A stretch of DNA of 64,000 nt from Bacillus sp. es.036 (lineage in GTDB: Bacteria; Bacillota; Bacilli; Bacillales; Guptibacillaceae): assembly GCF_002563635.1 (NCBI RefSeq), contig NZ_PDIZ01000001.1, forward strand, positions 2,976,001 to 3,040,000. Direction: 5' to 3'. Within the stretch, counting starts at the first letter, position 1. Each line of letters opens with the position of its first letter. Positions 1 through 9,162 of this stretch are shown piece after piece. The translations under genes and the position numbers were made by a program. The notes under the pieces are model-generated. The model made no database searches and was not told the origin of the DNA. It worked only from the letters and a program-made list of their open reading frames with translations.

Positions 1-558
1 TTCGTTGATTCGTTCTAGGACACTAGCTGCTTCCTGATTATCTGCTCCAATGACAATGCGATCCCCATGAAACGTATCGGAAACAGCTGAACCTTCCCGA
101 AGAAATTCAGGATTAGAGACGATGTCTACTCTTCTTTCGTTCATTGACATCTCGTCAATTAATGCTTTAATACGGGCATTTGTTCCAACAGGGACCGTAC
201 TTTTTGTGACGACAATAATATCATTTTGGAATGAAGTTGCAATATCGTAGGCAGCCTTTTCAATGTATTGTAAATCAGCTGTTCCATCAGGAAGCTGGGG
301 AGTTCCTACAGCAATGTAGATCACTTCCACTCCGTCAAAACCCTCCTGATGAGAAGTCGTGAATTGGAGCCGACCCTTTCGCAAATTCCTTCTCATCATA
401 TTTTCTAAGTAGGGTTCGTAGATTGGTGAATGACCATCTGCCATCATCTCTACTTTCTTATGGTCCATATCAATGCACGTTACACGATGTCCTATTTCAG
501 CAAGACTAACGCCTGTGACTAAACCGACATAGCCAGCACCAATTACAGCGATTTTCAT
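1..558 (-). CDS. ugd: UDP-glucose 6-dehydrogenase, N-terminal part (cut by window edge)
   Basis: I translated this frame from the sequence: it opens with ATG at 558 and stays open to base 1, giving 186 residues of an enzyme normally about 440 long, so the C-terminal part lies outside. The start MKIAVIGAGYVGLVTG is the NAD-binding Rossmann motif (GxGYVG at residues 7-12). Later segments VAVGTP-like, TKSTVPVGT and SNPEFLREG are typical of the UDP-glucose/GDP-mannose dehydrogenase family. The enzyme oxidises UDP-glucose to UDP-glucuronate in the cytoplasm for teichuronic acid or exopolysaccharide. The ribosome binding site aaaaGGAGatttgtg precedes the start. A related nucleotide-sugar dehydrogenase of the same superfamily cannot be excluded without the C-terminus. 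Confidence 0.9.
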   Translation of the reverse strand, partial: MKIAVIGAGYVGLVTGVSLAEIGHRVTCIDMDHKKVEMMADGHSPIYEPYLENMMRRNLRKGRLQFTTSHQEGFDGVEVIYIAVGTPQLPDGTADLQYIEKAAYDIATSFQNDIIVVTKSTVPVGTNARIKALIDEMSMNERRVDIVSNPEFLREGSAVSDTFHGDRIVIGADNQEAASVLERINE

Positions 559-735
559 CACAAATCTCCTTTTCATTATGATTTCCTTTTTAGTATAAGT
601 GCGCATGAATCATTTCAGGCCACATTCACTTGATCAACACAAAAAGTTAACATTTTTTCTATAAACCACTCCCTATTATGCATGATTTTCGGTATGATAG
701 GGATTAAATTGCTTAAGAAAGAAAGTGGAAAATAG

Positions 736-1227
736 ATGAAATTCATAACAAAGAGGAAGTTTTCTTTTTTGGCCATTGCGATGATGGTTATTCTTTTCAT
801 ATCGTCCCATACCCCTTATCAAAAGCAAGATATGAAACCCTTTTTCAAGGGAATGGTCTCGATTCAAGAGGAGGACTTGCCTCCGATTGCATTCACTTAT
901 GATGGGGCGCTTGTTACACCGTCAGCGCCTTATGAATACGTCGAGTTTTTTCTTAGAAAAGGTGCTCATGTCGCCTCGTTCGGTCTGCTCGCATTTTTAT
1001 GTATCATGGCATTAAAAGAGCAGAATAAAAAAGCACCGATTTTCCTTGGCTCAATCCTGGCCTTTCTTTATGCGCTGTTTGATGAATTTCATCAAAGTCT
1101 CGTTGAAGGAAGAACGGGTCATTTAATTGATGTTTTTGTGCCAGACTTGCTCGGTATCATGCTTACCCTCATGCTTTTTCTGATTTTCTCACAAAAGAAA
1201 AAACACGTTCAAAAGCCCCGCCAATGA
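736..1227 (+). CDS. VanZ-like family membrane protein
   Basis: This 163-residue protein has a hydrophobic N-terminal segment followed by SSHTPYQKQDM, the start typical of Bacillus VanZ-like proteins. Next come the motif RKGAHVASFGLLAF and the block FDEFHQSLVEGRTGHLIDVFVPDLLG, which matches the family signature DExHQ...GR...D...D. I count about four membrane segments. VanZ of enterococci gives low-level teicoplanin resistance, but most chromosomal members have no known role. The gene stands alone, divergent from ugd, and its stop codon lies inside a strong terminator hairpin. The ribosome binding site (AAGAAAGTGG) is weak. Confidence 0.85.
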   Translation: MKFITKRKFSFLAIAMMVILFISSHTPYQKQDMKPFFKGMVSIQEEDLPPIAFTYDGALVTPSAPYEYVEFFLRKGAHVASFGLLAFLCIMALKEQNKKAPIFLGSILAFLYALFDEFHQSLVEGRTGHLIDVFVPDLLGIMLTLMLFLIFSQKKKHVQKPRQ

Positions 1228-1240
1228 GAGCGGGGCTTTT
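1211..1240. terminator. Bidirectional rho-independent terminator
   Basis: AAAAGCCCCGC and GCGGGGCTTTT form a perfect stem around a short loop, with T runs on both strands. It contains the stop codon of the VanZ-like gene and also lies just past the 3' end of the convergent DUF1641 gene, so it probably serves both. Confidence 0.9.
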
Positions 1241-1251
1241 GAAGCAATAGG

Positions 1252-1782
1252 CTAAATATCTTGTCTCATTTCAGATGTGCGTGACTTATCATTAACCTTC
1301 TCTTCGTTCTCCGTATCTTTCCCCATCCCTTTTAAAAAGGTCATCAGAATGGTTAGAGATCGGTTAATTTCAGGATCCTTTAGGGCACGAAGTAGATCAA
1401 AGTACCCTGTTTTCTCCATTCCCTCTGAATGCTCTGCAACATTCTCAATCCCCGCATTCACCTTTAATAATAAGGGCTCCAGATCCTGCACGTTAATTTT
1501 ACCAGCTGCCCCAAAGAGAAGCATAAGATTTTTTAATGCAGTTGTATTCTCAGGAACATTTAATAAATCAACGATAACTTTTAAAACGCGATCTCCTTCA
1601 CCAAACATACCATTTAAGAGAGTGAGTATACCACGTTCCTTCATTCCACCTACAACATTTAATGTTTCAAGAAGGGCATCTTTGTTTTCAATCAACGCAT
1701 CTTCAATTTCCTTAAGATCATTCGCTCGCTTCTCTTCTTCTGAAACTTGGATACGCTTGATTTGCTTAATGGCTTTTGCCAT
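1252..1782 (-). CDS. DUF1641 domain protein (YrhD/YjgD type)
   Basis: This is a 176-residue soluble, mostly helical protein. The central part (about residues 35-150, with NVVGGMKERGILTLLNGMFGEGDRVL and NLMLLFGAAGKINVQDLEPLL) matches the DUF1641 family as I recognise it from B. subtilis YrhD and YjgD. Its start lies 17 bases inside the 3' end of the formate dehydrogenase gene, so the two are translationally coupled. DUF1641 genes very often follow FdhF-type formate dehydrogenases, which suggests an accessory subunit or assembly role, but no biochemical function is established as far as I know. Confidence 0.88.
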   Translation of the reverse strand: MAKAIKQIKRIQVSEEEKRANDLKEIEDALIENKDALLETLNVVGGMKERGILTLLNGMFGEGDRVLKVIVDLLNVPENTTALKNLMLLFGAAGKINVQDLEPLLLKVNAGIENVAEHSEGMEKTGYFDLLRALKDPEINRSLTILMTFLKGMGKDTENEEKVNDKSRTSEMRQDI

Positions 1783-4732
1783 AATTAATGCCCTCCTTTT
1801 TCACCATTTCTCCAGGGAAGAGATAATCTTTCCTTGCCCATTTTCGCTCAACCATGACACCTTTTTGCGGCTGTGGATTTCCAAAGCGATGATTCACCTT
1901 AGGAAGGGGCGAAGTGCCTTTATCTTTCAAAATTTCCATCTTTGCTTTTACTTCTTTGTATACAGGAGTATCTGTATCTTTATCCGCATAACTACTCGTT
2001 AATAAATTAATTGCCGCATCATCCTGATCATTTAGTGGAATGTAAACTTCTTTCCCCTGAACGCGATCCGTCACAAGGCACTTAATTTTCACGGCGCCAT
2101 ACGGCGAAGACAATCTTACCAACGTTCCGTCAGTTAGCCCTCTTTCTTCTGCCAATTCAGGAGAAACTTCAACAAACGTATTAGGTGTTTTCGCTTTAAT
2201 GCCTTCGTTTTGGTACGTCATATTTCCTTCATGGAAATGTTCCAACAGACGACCGTTATTCACATGAAGATCGTACTGCTCATCGTATTCAATTGGCTTC
2301 GTCCACTCAACAGGGAATAGTCTTGCTTTTCCATCTGGAAACGGAAAATCCTCTGTAAATAGAAGCGGTGAATCTGTGCCATCTGCTGCAACTGGCCACT
2401 GCTGACTCTTATAACCTTCGAGTCGCTCATAAGAAACGCCTGCAAACATATCTGCAAGTTGAACAGCTTCAGCCATAATGTCACTCGGGCTGTCATAATC
2501 CCAGCCTGCTCCCATTTCATTAGCAATCTCCATAATAATTTGCCAATCCGGCTTCGAATCTCCAAGTGGCACTAGAGCCTGATAAAGACGTTGGAAGCGA
2601 CGTTCCGTGTTCGTAAAGGTTCCTTCCTTCTCAAGACTAGGACTTGCCGGTAACACAACATCTGCGAATTGAGCCGTTTTTGTAAGGAACAGATCCTGGA
2701 CAACGAAGAATTCAAGCTTCTCAAAAGCAGCATGGACATGGTTGATGTTTGAATCCACGATTCCCATGTCTTCTCCTTTTAAGTACATTGCTTTTAGTTT
2801 TCCTTCATGAATGTGGTCAACCATTTCATGATTATTTAAGCCGATTTCTTCAGGAAGTGGCGTACCCCATGCTTTTTCATATTTATCACGAACTTTTTCA
2901 TCTGTCACATTCTCATAACCAGGCATTTTATCCGGCATGCTTCCAAAATCACTTGCACCCTGAACGTTATTATGTCCGCGTAGTGGATAAGCACCTGTAC
3001 CAGGTTTTCCATAGTTACCAGTAACAAGAAGGAGGTTTGAGATCGCCGTACTCGTATCAGAGCCACCGCCATGCTGTGTTACACCCATCGCCCAAAGCGC
3101 AACCGTAGTCTTGGCTTCGTGAATCATTTCCGCGATTTGAATTAATTCCGCCTCATCGATACCGGTTACTTCAGATGCATAGCTCATTGTGTATTTCTCG
3201 AGACTAGCAATGTAGTCATCAAGACCGTTAACGCGATCTTTTAAGAAAGCTTCATCTGCCCAGCCTTGATCAATAATATACTTCGTTACAGCAGAGAGCC
3301 AGACAAGATCGGAGCCTGAAGATGGACGAATGAAAAGATCAGATCGCTCGGCCATTTCATGTTTTCGAAGATCGGAAACAATGAGCTTCTGACCGTACAA
3401 TTTGTTCGCACGCTTCACGCGCGTTGAAAGGACTGGATGAGATTCCGACGTATTTGATCCGATGACAATAACAAGCTCAGACATTTCGATATCTTTAATC
3501 GACCCAGCATCACCACCGTGTCCAACAGTACGGAATAACCCAACTGTTGCCGGCGTTTGGCAATAGCGCGAGCAGTTATCGATGTTGTTCGTACCGATCA
3601 CACTTCTTCCAAACTTCTGCATTAAGTAGGATTCCTCATTCGTACACTTAGATGAACTTATAAAAGAAAGAGCATTCGCACCATGATTTTCCTTCACATC
3701 AGAAAACTTTTGACTAATCAGTTTCAGTGCTTCTTCCCATTCCGCTTCTCTAAATGAATCTCCTTCACGAATCAATGGCTTTGTTAAACGTTCTTCACTG
3801 TTCACATAATCCCAGCCAAATTTCCCTTTGATACACGTGGAGATTCCATTAGCAGGGGCTTCTACCTGTGGCTCAACTTTTAAAATGTCTCGCCCTTTTG
3901 TCCAAACATCAAAGCTACAGCCTACACCACAATAGGTGCAAACGGTTTTTGTTTTCTTGATCTCATTTTCACGCATGGCGGATTCCATATCAGAGATGGC
4001 AAGGATTGAATTATAGCCTGTTTCAACATTTTTCGTTAGCTCAATCATCGGACGAAGCGTATCCTGTTGAATGCTTGTTAATAATCCAGCTTCTCCTTCC
4101 ATTCCCTTTTCCATCATCGCATTACATGGACAAACGGTTGAGCAATGGCCACAAGAAACACATGAAGATTCGTTAATGGGCACATCATTGTCCCAAATGA
4201 CGCGCGGGCGTTCTCTTTCCCAGTCAATCGTTAACGTTTCTGTCACCTGAACATCCTGACATGCTTCGACGCAGCGTCCGCAAAGAATACATTGATCTGG
4301 ATCATAACGATAGAAAGAATTCGAGCTATCCACTGGGTCCGGTTTTTGTTCAAACGGGATCGACTGGTGATTCATTTTCATTTGTTTTACTGTATTATGT
4401 ACTTCACATGTCCCGTTATTGTAATCACAAACGGTGCAATAGAGTTCGTGATTGTGAAGGATGCGATCCATGGCGATCGTTTGGGCTTCTTTCACGTGCG
4501 TGGCTGTTGTATTGATGCTATCGCCATTTGAAATAGCCGTTGAACAGCCTCTAACAATTTCACCGTTCACTTCCACCATACAAGTATCACATGTTTCAAT
4601 TGCCCCTAGACTTGGATGGTAGCATACGCTAGGCAAATCAAGGCTATTTTCATTAAGTGCTTCAAGCACGCTTTTTTCACTTGATACGGCTACACTCTCG
4701 CCGTTAATCGTTACGTGGATGGAATCCGACAA
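1766..4732 (-). CDS. Formate dehydrogenase alpha subunit (ferredoxin-domain fused, Mo-bis-MGD)
   Basis: This 988-residue cytoplasmic enzyme oxidises formate to CO2. Domains in order: a [2Fe-2S] ferredoxin domain with C37, C48, C51 and C63; an NADH-dehydrogenase-G-like Fe-S segment (C99, C102, C109); two 4Fe-4S motifs (C148/151/154/158 and C191/194/197/201); then the molybdopterin domain with its own cluster (C265, C268, C272, C300). The metal-ligand position NCSRYCQTPATVGL holds cysteine (C391) where E. coli FdhF has selenocysteine. Length and layout match B. subtilis YrhE and YjgC. The ribosome binding site AAAAAGGGTG lies 5 bases before the ATG. DUF1641 follows. No FdhD or separate electron-transfer subunit gene is adjacent. 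Confidence 0.94.
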   Translation of the reverse strand: MSDSIHVTINGESVAVSSEKSVLEALNENSLDLPSVCYHPSLGAIETCDTCMVEVNGEIVRGCSTAISNGDSINTTATHVKEAQTIAMDRILHNHELYCTVCDYNNGTCEVHNTVKQMKMNHQSIPFEQKPDPVDSSNSFYRYDPDQCILCGRCVEACQDVQVTETLTIDWERERPRVIWDNDVPINESSCVSCGHCSTVCPCNAMMEKGMEGEAGLLTSIQQDTLRPMIELTKNVETGYNSILAISDMESAMRENEIKKTKTVCTYCGVGCSFDVWTKGRDILKVEPQVEAPANGISTCIKGKFGWDYVNSEERLTKPLIREGDSFREAEWEEALKLISQKFSDVKENHGANALSFISSSKCTNEESYLMQKFGRSVIGTNNIDNCSRYCQTPATVGLFRTVGHGGDAGSIKDIEMSELVIVIGSNTSESHPVLSTRVKRANKLYGQKLIVSDLRKHEMAERSDLFIRPSSGSDLVWLSAVTKYIIDQGWADEAFLKDRVNGLDDYIASLEKYTMSYASEVTGIDEAELIQIAEMIHEAKTTVALWAMGVTQHGGGSDTSTAISNLLLVTGNYGKPGTGAYPLRGHNNVQGASDFGSMPDKMPGYENVTDEKVRDKYEKAWGTPLPEEIGLNNHEMVDHIHEGKLKAMYLKGEDMGIVDSNINHVHAAFEKLEFFVVQDLFLTKTAQFADVVLPASPSLEKEGTFTNTERRFQRLYQALVPLGDSKPDWQIIMEIANEMGAGWDYDSPSDIMAEAVQLADMFAGVSYERLEGYKSQQWPVAADGTDSPLLFTEDFPFPDGKARLFPVEWTKPIEYDEQYDLHVNNGRLLEHFHEGNMTYQNEGIKAKTPNTFVEVSPELAEERGLTDGTLVRLSSPYGAVKIKCLVTDRVQGKEVYIPLNDQDDAAINLLTSSYADKDTDTPVYKEVKAKMEILKDKGTSPLPKVNHRFGNPQPQKGVMVERKWARKDYLFPGEMVKKEGINYGKSH

Positions 4733-4870
4733 ATGACATCACCCTTTTTGTTATTTTTCAAATGATCTACTAGTTCCAATACCCTAATTCAAATTAGCTT
4801 AGACACTATTCTGAAAAAAATTAACACTTCAAAAAAAGATACTCTATTTACATTTTTTAAAATCTCTATA

Positions 4871-4896
4871 AAAAAAACGGGCAGCTCCTTACCCGC
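4871..4896 (-). terminator. Terminator after the transglutaminase-like gene
   Basis: On the minus strand CGGGT and GCCCG pair around a short loop, followed by eight T. The hairpin includes the TAA stop of the transglutaminase-like gene. It ends the ATP-grasp/alpha-E/transglutaminase operon. Confidence 0.75.
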
Positions 4897-5755
4897 TGAC
4901 CCGCTCTTCTAAGTTTTTTACTCCAACACTTACGTTAAGCGTCTGAGCACCGCCGATATAGACCCCTTTTAACGGAGAAATATCGCGATAGTCTCGTCCT
5001 ACTGCTATGCGAATATGCTGCTCTCTAGCAATCGCATTATTCGTTGGATCGAGGCCAATCCATGCTAATCCCGGAACTTTCACCTCAAGCCACGCGTGCG
5101 TTGCTGCATCGCCGCGATAAGCGGAGTTTTCTCCGATGTAAATGTACCCACTCACATACCGTGCAGGAATCCCTCGATGTCGACAAAGAGCAAGCATTAA
5201 ATGGGTGTAATCCTGACAAACACCCGTACGATGAGTTAAGATTTTCTCTGCTGTTGTCTCCACGTTCGTTGCTCCAGACACATACTCCATCGAATTATAA
5301 ATATGTTCATTTAACTTCACTGCAAAATCAAGCTCATCTTGCGCATTTGCCCAGAGTTCTCGCGTTTCTTCTTCCATTACATGCTTTGAAATCGTCGTAT
5401 AATCCGTCTCAATCATATATTCGGTATAAGCCTGTTTAAACGATTCTGAATGAAGTTCCGTTCGCTGCTGATCCGTCAATGGCAACGTAACATCTAAGCG
5501 TAGCGGATGAACTTCAACCGTTGAAACGGTTTCAATCTCAAGACCCTGATGCTCGCCCCAAAGATAAAACGTCTCGACATAGTTGCCCCAATAATCCGTA
5601 TGGCCGTAAGTTTTGCTATTAGGTTGGATGCGAACGTGATAATCATGAAGCGTTTGTTGCACATCATGCAGCGGACGCAATCTGAACTGATTGATACTCT
5701 GTCTTACTGGCAACTCATATTCATAAGTGTTCGTTTGGGTAACTTCGTATTTCAT
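4889..5755 (-). CDS. Transglutaminase-like cysteine protease family protein
   Basis: I choose the ATG at 5755 (start MKYEVTQTNTYEYELP), which overlaps the upstream stop as ATGA and leaves 288 residues. A frame extending 20 codons further upstream would overlap the alpha-E gene more deeply and lacks a good ribosome binding site. The N-terminal half is the beta-rich bacterial transglutaminase-like N domain. The C-terminal half holds the papain-like triad in TGVCQDYTHLMLALCRHRGIP (Cys180), THAWLEV (His220) and GLDPTNN (Asp236). Members act as proteases or amidases rather than true transglutaminases. Third gene of the ATP-grasp/alpha-E operon, so it probably cleaves or transfers the peptide bond product of that system. 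There is no signal peptide. Confidence 0.9.
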   Translation of the reverse strand: MKYEVTQTNTYEYELPVRQSINQFRLRPLHDVQQTLHDYHVRIQPNSKTYGHTDYWGNYVETFYLWGEHQGLEIETVSTVEVHPLRLDVTLPLTDQQRTELHSESFKQAYTEYMIETDYTTISKHVMEEETRELWANAQDELDFAVKLNEHIYNSMEYVSGATNVETTAEKILTHRTGVCQDYTHLMLALCRHRGIPARYVSGYIYIGENSAYRGDAATHAWLEVKVPGLAWIGLDPTNNAIAREQHIRIAVGRDYRDISPLKGVYIGGAQTLNVSVGVKNLEERVSG

Positions 5756-6717
5756 GGTATCACAACTTCCCCCAGATAATAGGTTTTCGTAATGTGCATG
5801 CCGATCGTCATACAACGGTGTTGAAAACTTTGAAGAAACGCATGGGCACCTTGATTGAGAATTTCTTCAATCGAAAAATCGTAAAGGTCATTGGAAAGAT
5901 GTTCGAGCTCCTGTGCAAGTGACTCTGAATAATGTTCAACATGTCCATCTTCGAGCGCTACGAAGGCGTTTCGTACTTTTTGGATACAGTACATCATTGA
6001 CCTTGGAAACTCAGCATTTAGAATGAAGAACTCAGCCACATTCCGACTTTTAATTAACGGACGATACGTTTTAATATAAGCTTCGTGTCCACTGACTGAC
6101 TGAAGAACAGACCACCAATGATGATACTCCACAATTTCTTTGTTCTGGTAAGACGCTAAATTCTTGTGATAATACACATCCAGGATACGGGCGGCTTTTT
6201 CAGCCCTTTCCAAGTGTTTACCCATTTCCATGAAAAGGTAAGCATCCCCTCGTGGCATTGTTGCTTCAACAATGCCTTGAAAGAGAAGAGAATCCTTTTT
6301 TACAAACTCACAAATGTCACTAATTTCTTCCATTGTCCAGGGGGTATGACTCTGCTTCTTTAATTTTAAATAAAATGAATTGATGCTCTCCCATAATTCA
6401 TTCGGAATAATTTCTCGAACGGCTCTAGCATTTTCTCTTGCGATCGTAATGGTATTTAGAATAGAATTCGGATTTTTTAATGAGAACAACAAAAACTCCA
6501 TCACATTTCGATCGATTGGATGTTGATATTCTTCATCAAACACCTCTTGAAAACCGCTAATTTCAATGAGCTCGTACCAGTTTTGATTCGTTTCATCAAT
6601 CGGATTGGCATTTTCAAGACGGCTCGTTAACTTTACCGCTATTAATCGCGAATTATTTTCTGCTCTCTCCACATTCCTGGCTAACCAATACAATGAATCA
6701 GCTACTCTGCTTAGCAT
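5752..6717 (-). CDS. Alpha-E domain protein (DUF403)
   Basis: This 321-residue, almost entirely helical protein begins MLSRVADSLYWLARNVERAEN, the hallmark start of the alpha-E family. The first third also carries the conserved ENARAVREIIPNELWESIN stretch. The family is named for its helical fold with conserved charged residues; no activity is firmly assigned. It is nearly always encoded with circularly permuted ATP-grasp and transglutaminase-like genes, as here. The ribosome binding site GAGGAGGGAG is strong. It lies 20 bases after the ATP-grasp gene and overlaps the next start by 4 bases. Confidence 0.92.
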   Translation of the reverse strand: MLSRVADSLYWLARNVERAENNSRLIAVKLTSRLENANPIDETNQNWYELIEISGFQEVFDEEYQHPIDRNVMEFLLFSLKNPNSILNTITIARENARAVREIIPNELWESINSFYLKLKKQSHTPWTMEEISDICEFVKKDSLLFQGIVEATMPRGDAYLFMEMGKHLERAEKAARILDVYYHKNLASYQNKEIVEYHHWWSVLQSVSGHEAYIKTYRPLIKSRNVAEFFILNAEFPRSMMYCIQKVRNAFVALEDGHVEHYSESLAQELEHLSNDLYDFSIEEILNQGAHAFLQSFQHRCMTIGMHITKTYYLGEVVIP

Positions 6718-6737
6718 CGAAAGTGCTCCCTCCTCTT

Positions 6738-8183
6738 TTAAATATGAATTGGATTTTCTTCAAGCACCCATGTATCTTTCGCGCCCCCACCTTGTGACGA
6801 ATTGACGACAAGGGAACCTTCTTTTAGCGCGACACGTGTTAAACCTCCAGGGAAAACGTGCGTCTTTTCTCCTCCAAAAATAAAAACGCGAAGATCAACG
6901 TGACAAGCGGCAAAGCGGTCTTCTTTAAAAGCTGGCAAGCGAGATAGCTTGATTGTTGGCTGAGCGATAAATTCAGATGGGTTTTTAAGAATTTGTTGTC
7001 GATATGCTTCAATCTCTTCCTTAGAAGCATGAGGGCCAATTAGCATATTGTAGCCACCTGAAGCGTTCGTATGTTTTACGACTAGCTCTGACAGATGATC
7101 AAGGACATATTCTAGCTGATCGTCATATCGTAAAAGATATGTATCAACATTTTTGACTAGTGGCTCTTCCTTTAAGTAATAACGAATCATGTCAGGAACA
7201 AAATGATAGATCGCTTTATCATCAGCAACCCCGTTGCCAATTCCATTTAAAATCGATACATTTCCTGCACGGTAGACGTCGATCAAGCCCGGCACGCCAA
7301 GTAAGGAATCTTCACGAAATTCAAGTGGATCCAGAAACTCATCATCGATCCGTCGATAAATAACATCCACTTTTTTCAAACCTCGAGCGGTTTTCATATA
7401 GACTTGTCGTTCCCTTACAACAAGATCTCTTCCCTCAACAAGTTCAATGCCCGTTCGCTGAGCGATAAAAGAATGATCATAGTAAGCTGAATTATGAACG
7501 CCAGGTGTTAAGAGGACAATTGTCGGTGAAGAACTGCCTTCTGGAGCAAGCGAAGCCATCGCGGAATGAAGATAAGAAAACTGTTGCTCAAGTGATTGAA
7601 CAGAATATTGATTAAAAAATTCTGGGTACACTTTTCGCATCACATAACGGTTCTGGAAAACATAGGAGAGGCCCGAGGGGTTCCGAAGGTTATCTTCTAA
7701 AACGCGATACTCGCCGTTATCGTCTCGAATTAAATCAATGCCAGCCATAAAAATGTGCTGCCTTCTTGGAAGATCGATCCCTGCTACCTGCTGAAAGAAA
7801 TGCTGACAATTCACGATGAGATCACGGGGAATAATGCCGTCTTTTAGGATGTGTTGTTCGTGATAGACATCATCTAAAAATGCATTTAAAGCATCGAAGC
7901 GCTGCATGAGGCCACGCTCAAGCTCCTGCCATTCATCTGGAGGAATAATTTTTGGAACAAAATCAAACGGCATCGTTCGTTCCGTTCCTTCGTTATCACT
8001 ATAAACCGTAAATGTAATGCCCTGCCTGAGAAAATCACTTTGCGCCAGCTCATAGCGCGATTGCAATTCTTCAGGCGCTACTTCGTTTAATTTTTCATGG
8101 AACGGTTTGCAATGTCCTCTCGGCTCCTTGCCTTTCTGAAGCATTTCGTCAAAGTAACCATCTACATGATAAGAATGAAACAT
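6738..8183 (-). CDS. Circularly permuted type 2 ATP-grasp protein
   Basis: I place the start at ATG 8183, six bases after GGAGGGGGAGTGCCG; a GTG two codons earlier sits directly on the ribosome binding site. The protein has 481 residues. Recognisable parts are the N-terminal HSYHVDGYFDEML, the nucleotide-binding region ...GIDLIRDDNGEYRVLEDNLRNPSG... around residues 150-170, and the C-terminal LVVNSSQGGGAKDTWVL. These belong to the DUF404/DUF407 (CP_ATPgrasp_2) family. ATP-grasp enzymes join a carboxylate to an amine through an acyl-phosphate, so this one probably makes a peptide or amide bond. It is the first gene of a three-gene operon with alpha-E and a transglutaminase-like protein. Confidence 0.92.
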   Translation of the reverse strand: MFHSYHVDGYFDEMLQKGKEPRGHCKPFHEKLNEVAPEELQSRYELAQSDFLRQGITFTVYSDNEGTERTMPFDFVPKIIPPDEWQELERGLMQRFDALNAFLDDVYHEQHILKDGIIPRDLIVNCQHFFQQVAGIDLPRRQHIFMAGIDLIRDDNGEYRVLEDNLRNPSGLSYVFQNRYVMRKVYPEFFNQYSVQSLEQQFSYLHSAMASLAPEGSSSPTIVLLTPGVHNSAYYDHSFIAQRTGIELVEGRDLVVRERQVYMKTARGLKKVDVIYRRIDDEFLDPLEFREDSLLGVPGLIDVYRAGNVSILNGIGNGVADDKAIYHFVPDMIRYYLKEEPLVKNVDTYLLRYDDQLEYVLDHLSELVVKHTNASGGYNMLIGPHASKEEIEAYRQQILKNPSEFIAQPTIKLSRLPAFKEDRFAACHVDLRVFIFGGEKTHVFPGGLTRVALKEGSLVVNSSQGGGAKDTWVLEENPIHI

Positions 8184-8305
8184 CGGCACTCCCCCTCCAT
8201 TTAAGTACGTTCACATATCAATTTTACCATTTTTCTAACTATTCTAACAAATTTTAAGATAAAAAGGCGAAATTCCTCTATTTGTAGAACCTCTATTTTT
8301 ATTAA

Positions 8306-8334
8306 ACAAAAAAGAACAGCATAAGCTGCTCTTT
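8306..8334 (-). terminator. Terminator of the first sugar ABC operon
   Basis: On the minus strand AGAGCAGC, loop TTAT and GCTGTTCTTTTTTG form a stem with a T run, immediately after the stop codon of the permease gene. Confidence 0.88.
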
Positions 8335-8340
8335 CAGGCG

Positions 8341-9162
8341 TTATCCTTTTACTGATCCTGCAAGTAATCCTTTCACAAAAAACTTTCCGAGAAAAATGTA
8401 CACGAGAAGAGTAGGAAGTGCGGCTAAAAGCGCCCCGGCCATTTGGACGTTCCATTGCACAATTTGACTTCCTGATAAATTCTGTAGCGCTACCATGACG
8501 GGCTGCTGATCCGATGTCGTAATCGTGACGGCAAATAAGAATTCATTCCATATGTTCGTAAACTGCCAGATCGCAACAACCACAAACCCCGTAATTGATA
8601 GGGGAATCATAATAAAACGGTAGACTCCTAGAAAGCCAGCGCCATCGATTTTCGCAGATTCAATCATTGAATCTGGAATGCTTGCATAGAAGTTTCGAAA
8701 CATGAGTGTTGTAATCGGAATGCCATACACAACGTGAACAAACACAAGTCCTGCGATCGAATTATACAATCCGATTTCTCTCAGAAACTGAATTAGCGGG
8801 ATAAGGATACTTTGATAAGGGATGAACATCCCAAATAAAATGACAGTAAACAGCGTATTGGCGCCTTTGAATTTCCATTTAGAAAGAACATATCCATTCA
8901 GTGAACCTAAGAGAGCCGAAAGAAGCGTAGCCGGTATGACGAGATAAAAACTATTTAATAAATTCGGTGCTAGTTTCGTAAATGCCTCGGAATAGCTACT
9001 AAAATCTAAAGATGTTGGCAGCTGCCACATTTGACTTAATGTCACTTCTTCAAGTGGCTTCAGACTCGTAATGATCATCACGTAAACTGGCATAAGGTAA
9101 AAGCAAGAAAGGGCAATAAGTAGAACGTAGAGAATGGGACGTGTGAACGATCGTATAGCCAC
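8341..9162 (-). CDS. Carbohydrate ABC transporter permease (MalG type)
   Basis: This 273-residue inner-membrane protein has about six membrane segments. It carries the binding-protein-dependent permease EAA loop at about residues 165-185 (MIESAKIDGAGFLGVYRFIMIPLS), which contacts the ATPase. The start is GTG at 9162, which shares a base with the TAG stop of the upstream permease (TAGTG), with GGAGG seven bases upstream. It belongs to the CUT1 family for oligosaccharides. No ATP-binding subunit is encoded nearby, so a shared MsmX-like ATPase is likely. Confidence 0.93.
   Translation of the reverse strand: MAIRSFTRPILYVLLIALSCFYLMPVYVMIITSLKPLEEVTLSQMWQLPTSLDFSSYSEAFTKLAPNLLNSFYLVIPATLLSALLGSLNGYVLSKWKFKGANTLFTVILFGMFIPYQSILIPLIQFLREIGLYNSIAGLVFVHVVYGIPITTLMFRNFYASIPDSMIESAKIDGAGFLGVYRFIMIPLSITGFVVVAIWQFTNIWNEFLFAVTITTSDQQPVMVALQNLSGSQIVQWNVQMAGALLAALPTLLVYIFLGKFFVKGLLAGSVKG

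Noticed and set aside
1277-2002. 241-codon open frame on the plus strand
   Set aside because: It is antisense to the DUF1641 and formate dehydrogenase genes, is Arg/Ser/Phe-rich as expected of a shadow frame, and has no ribosome binding site.
8201-8455. 84-codon minus-strand frame after the permease
   Set aside because: It overlaps the 3' end of the permease gene in another frame and runs through the terminator; composition is unlike a protein.
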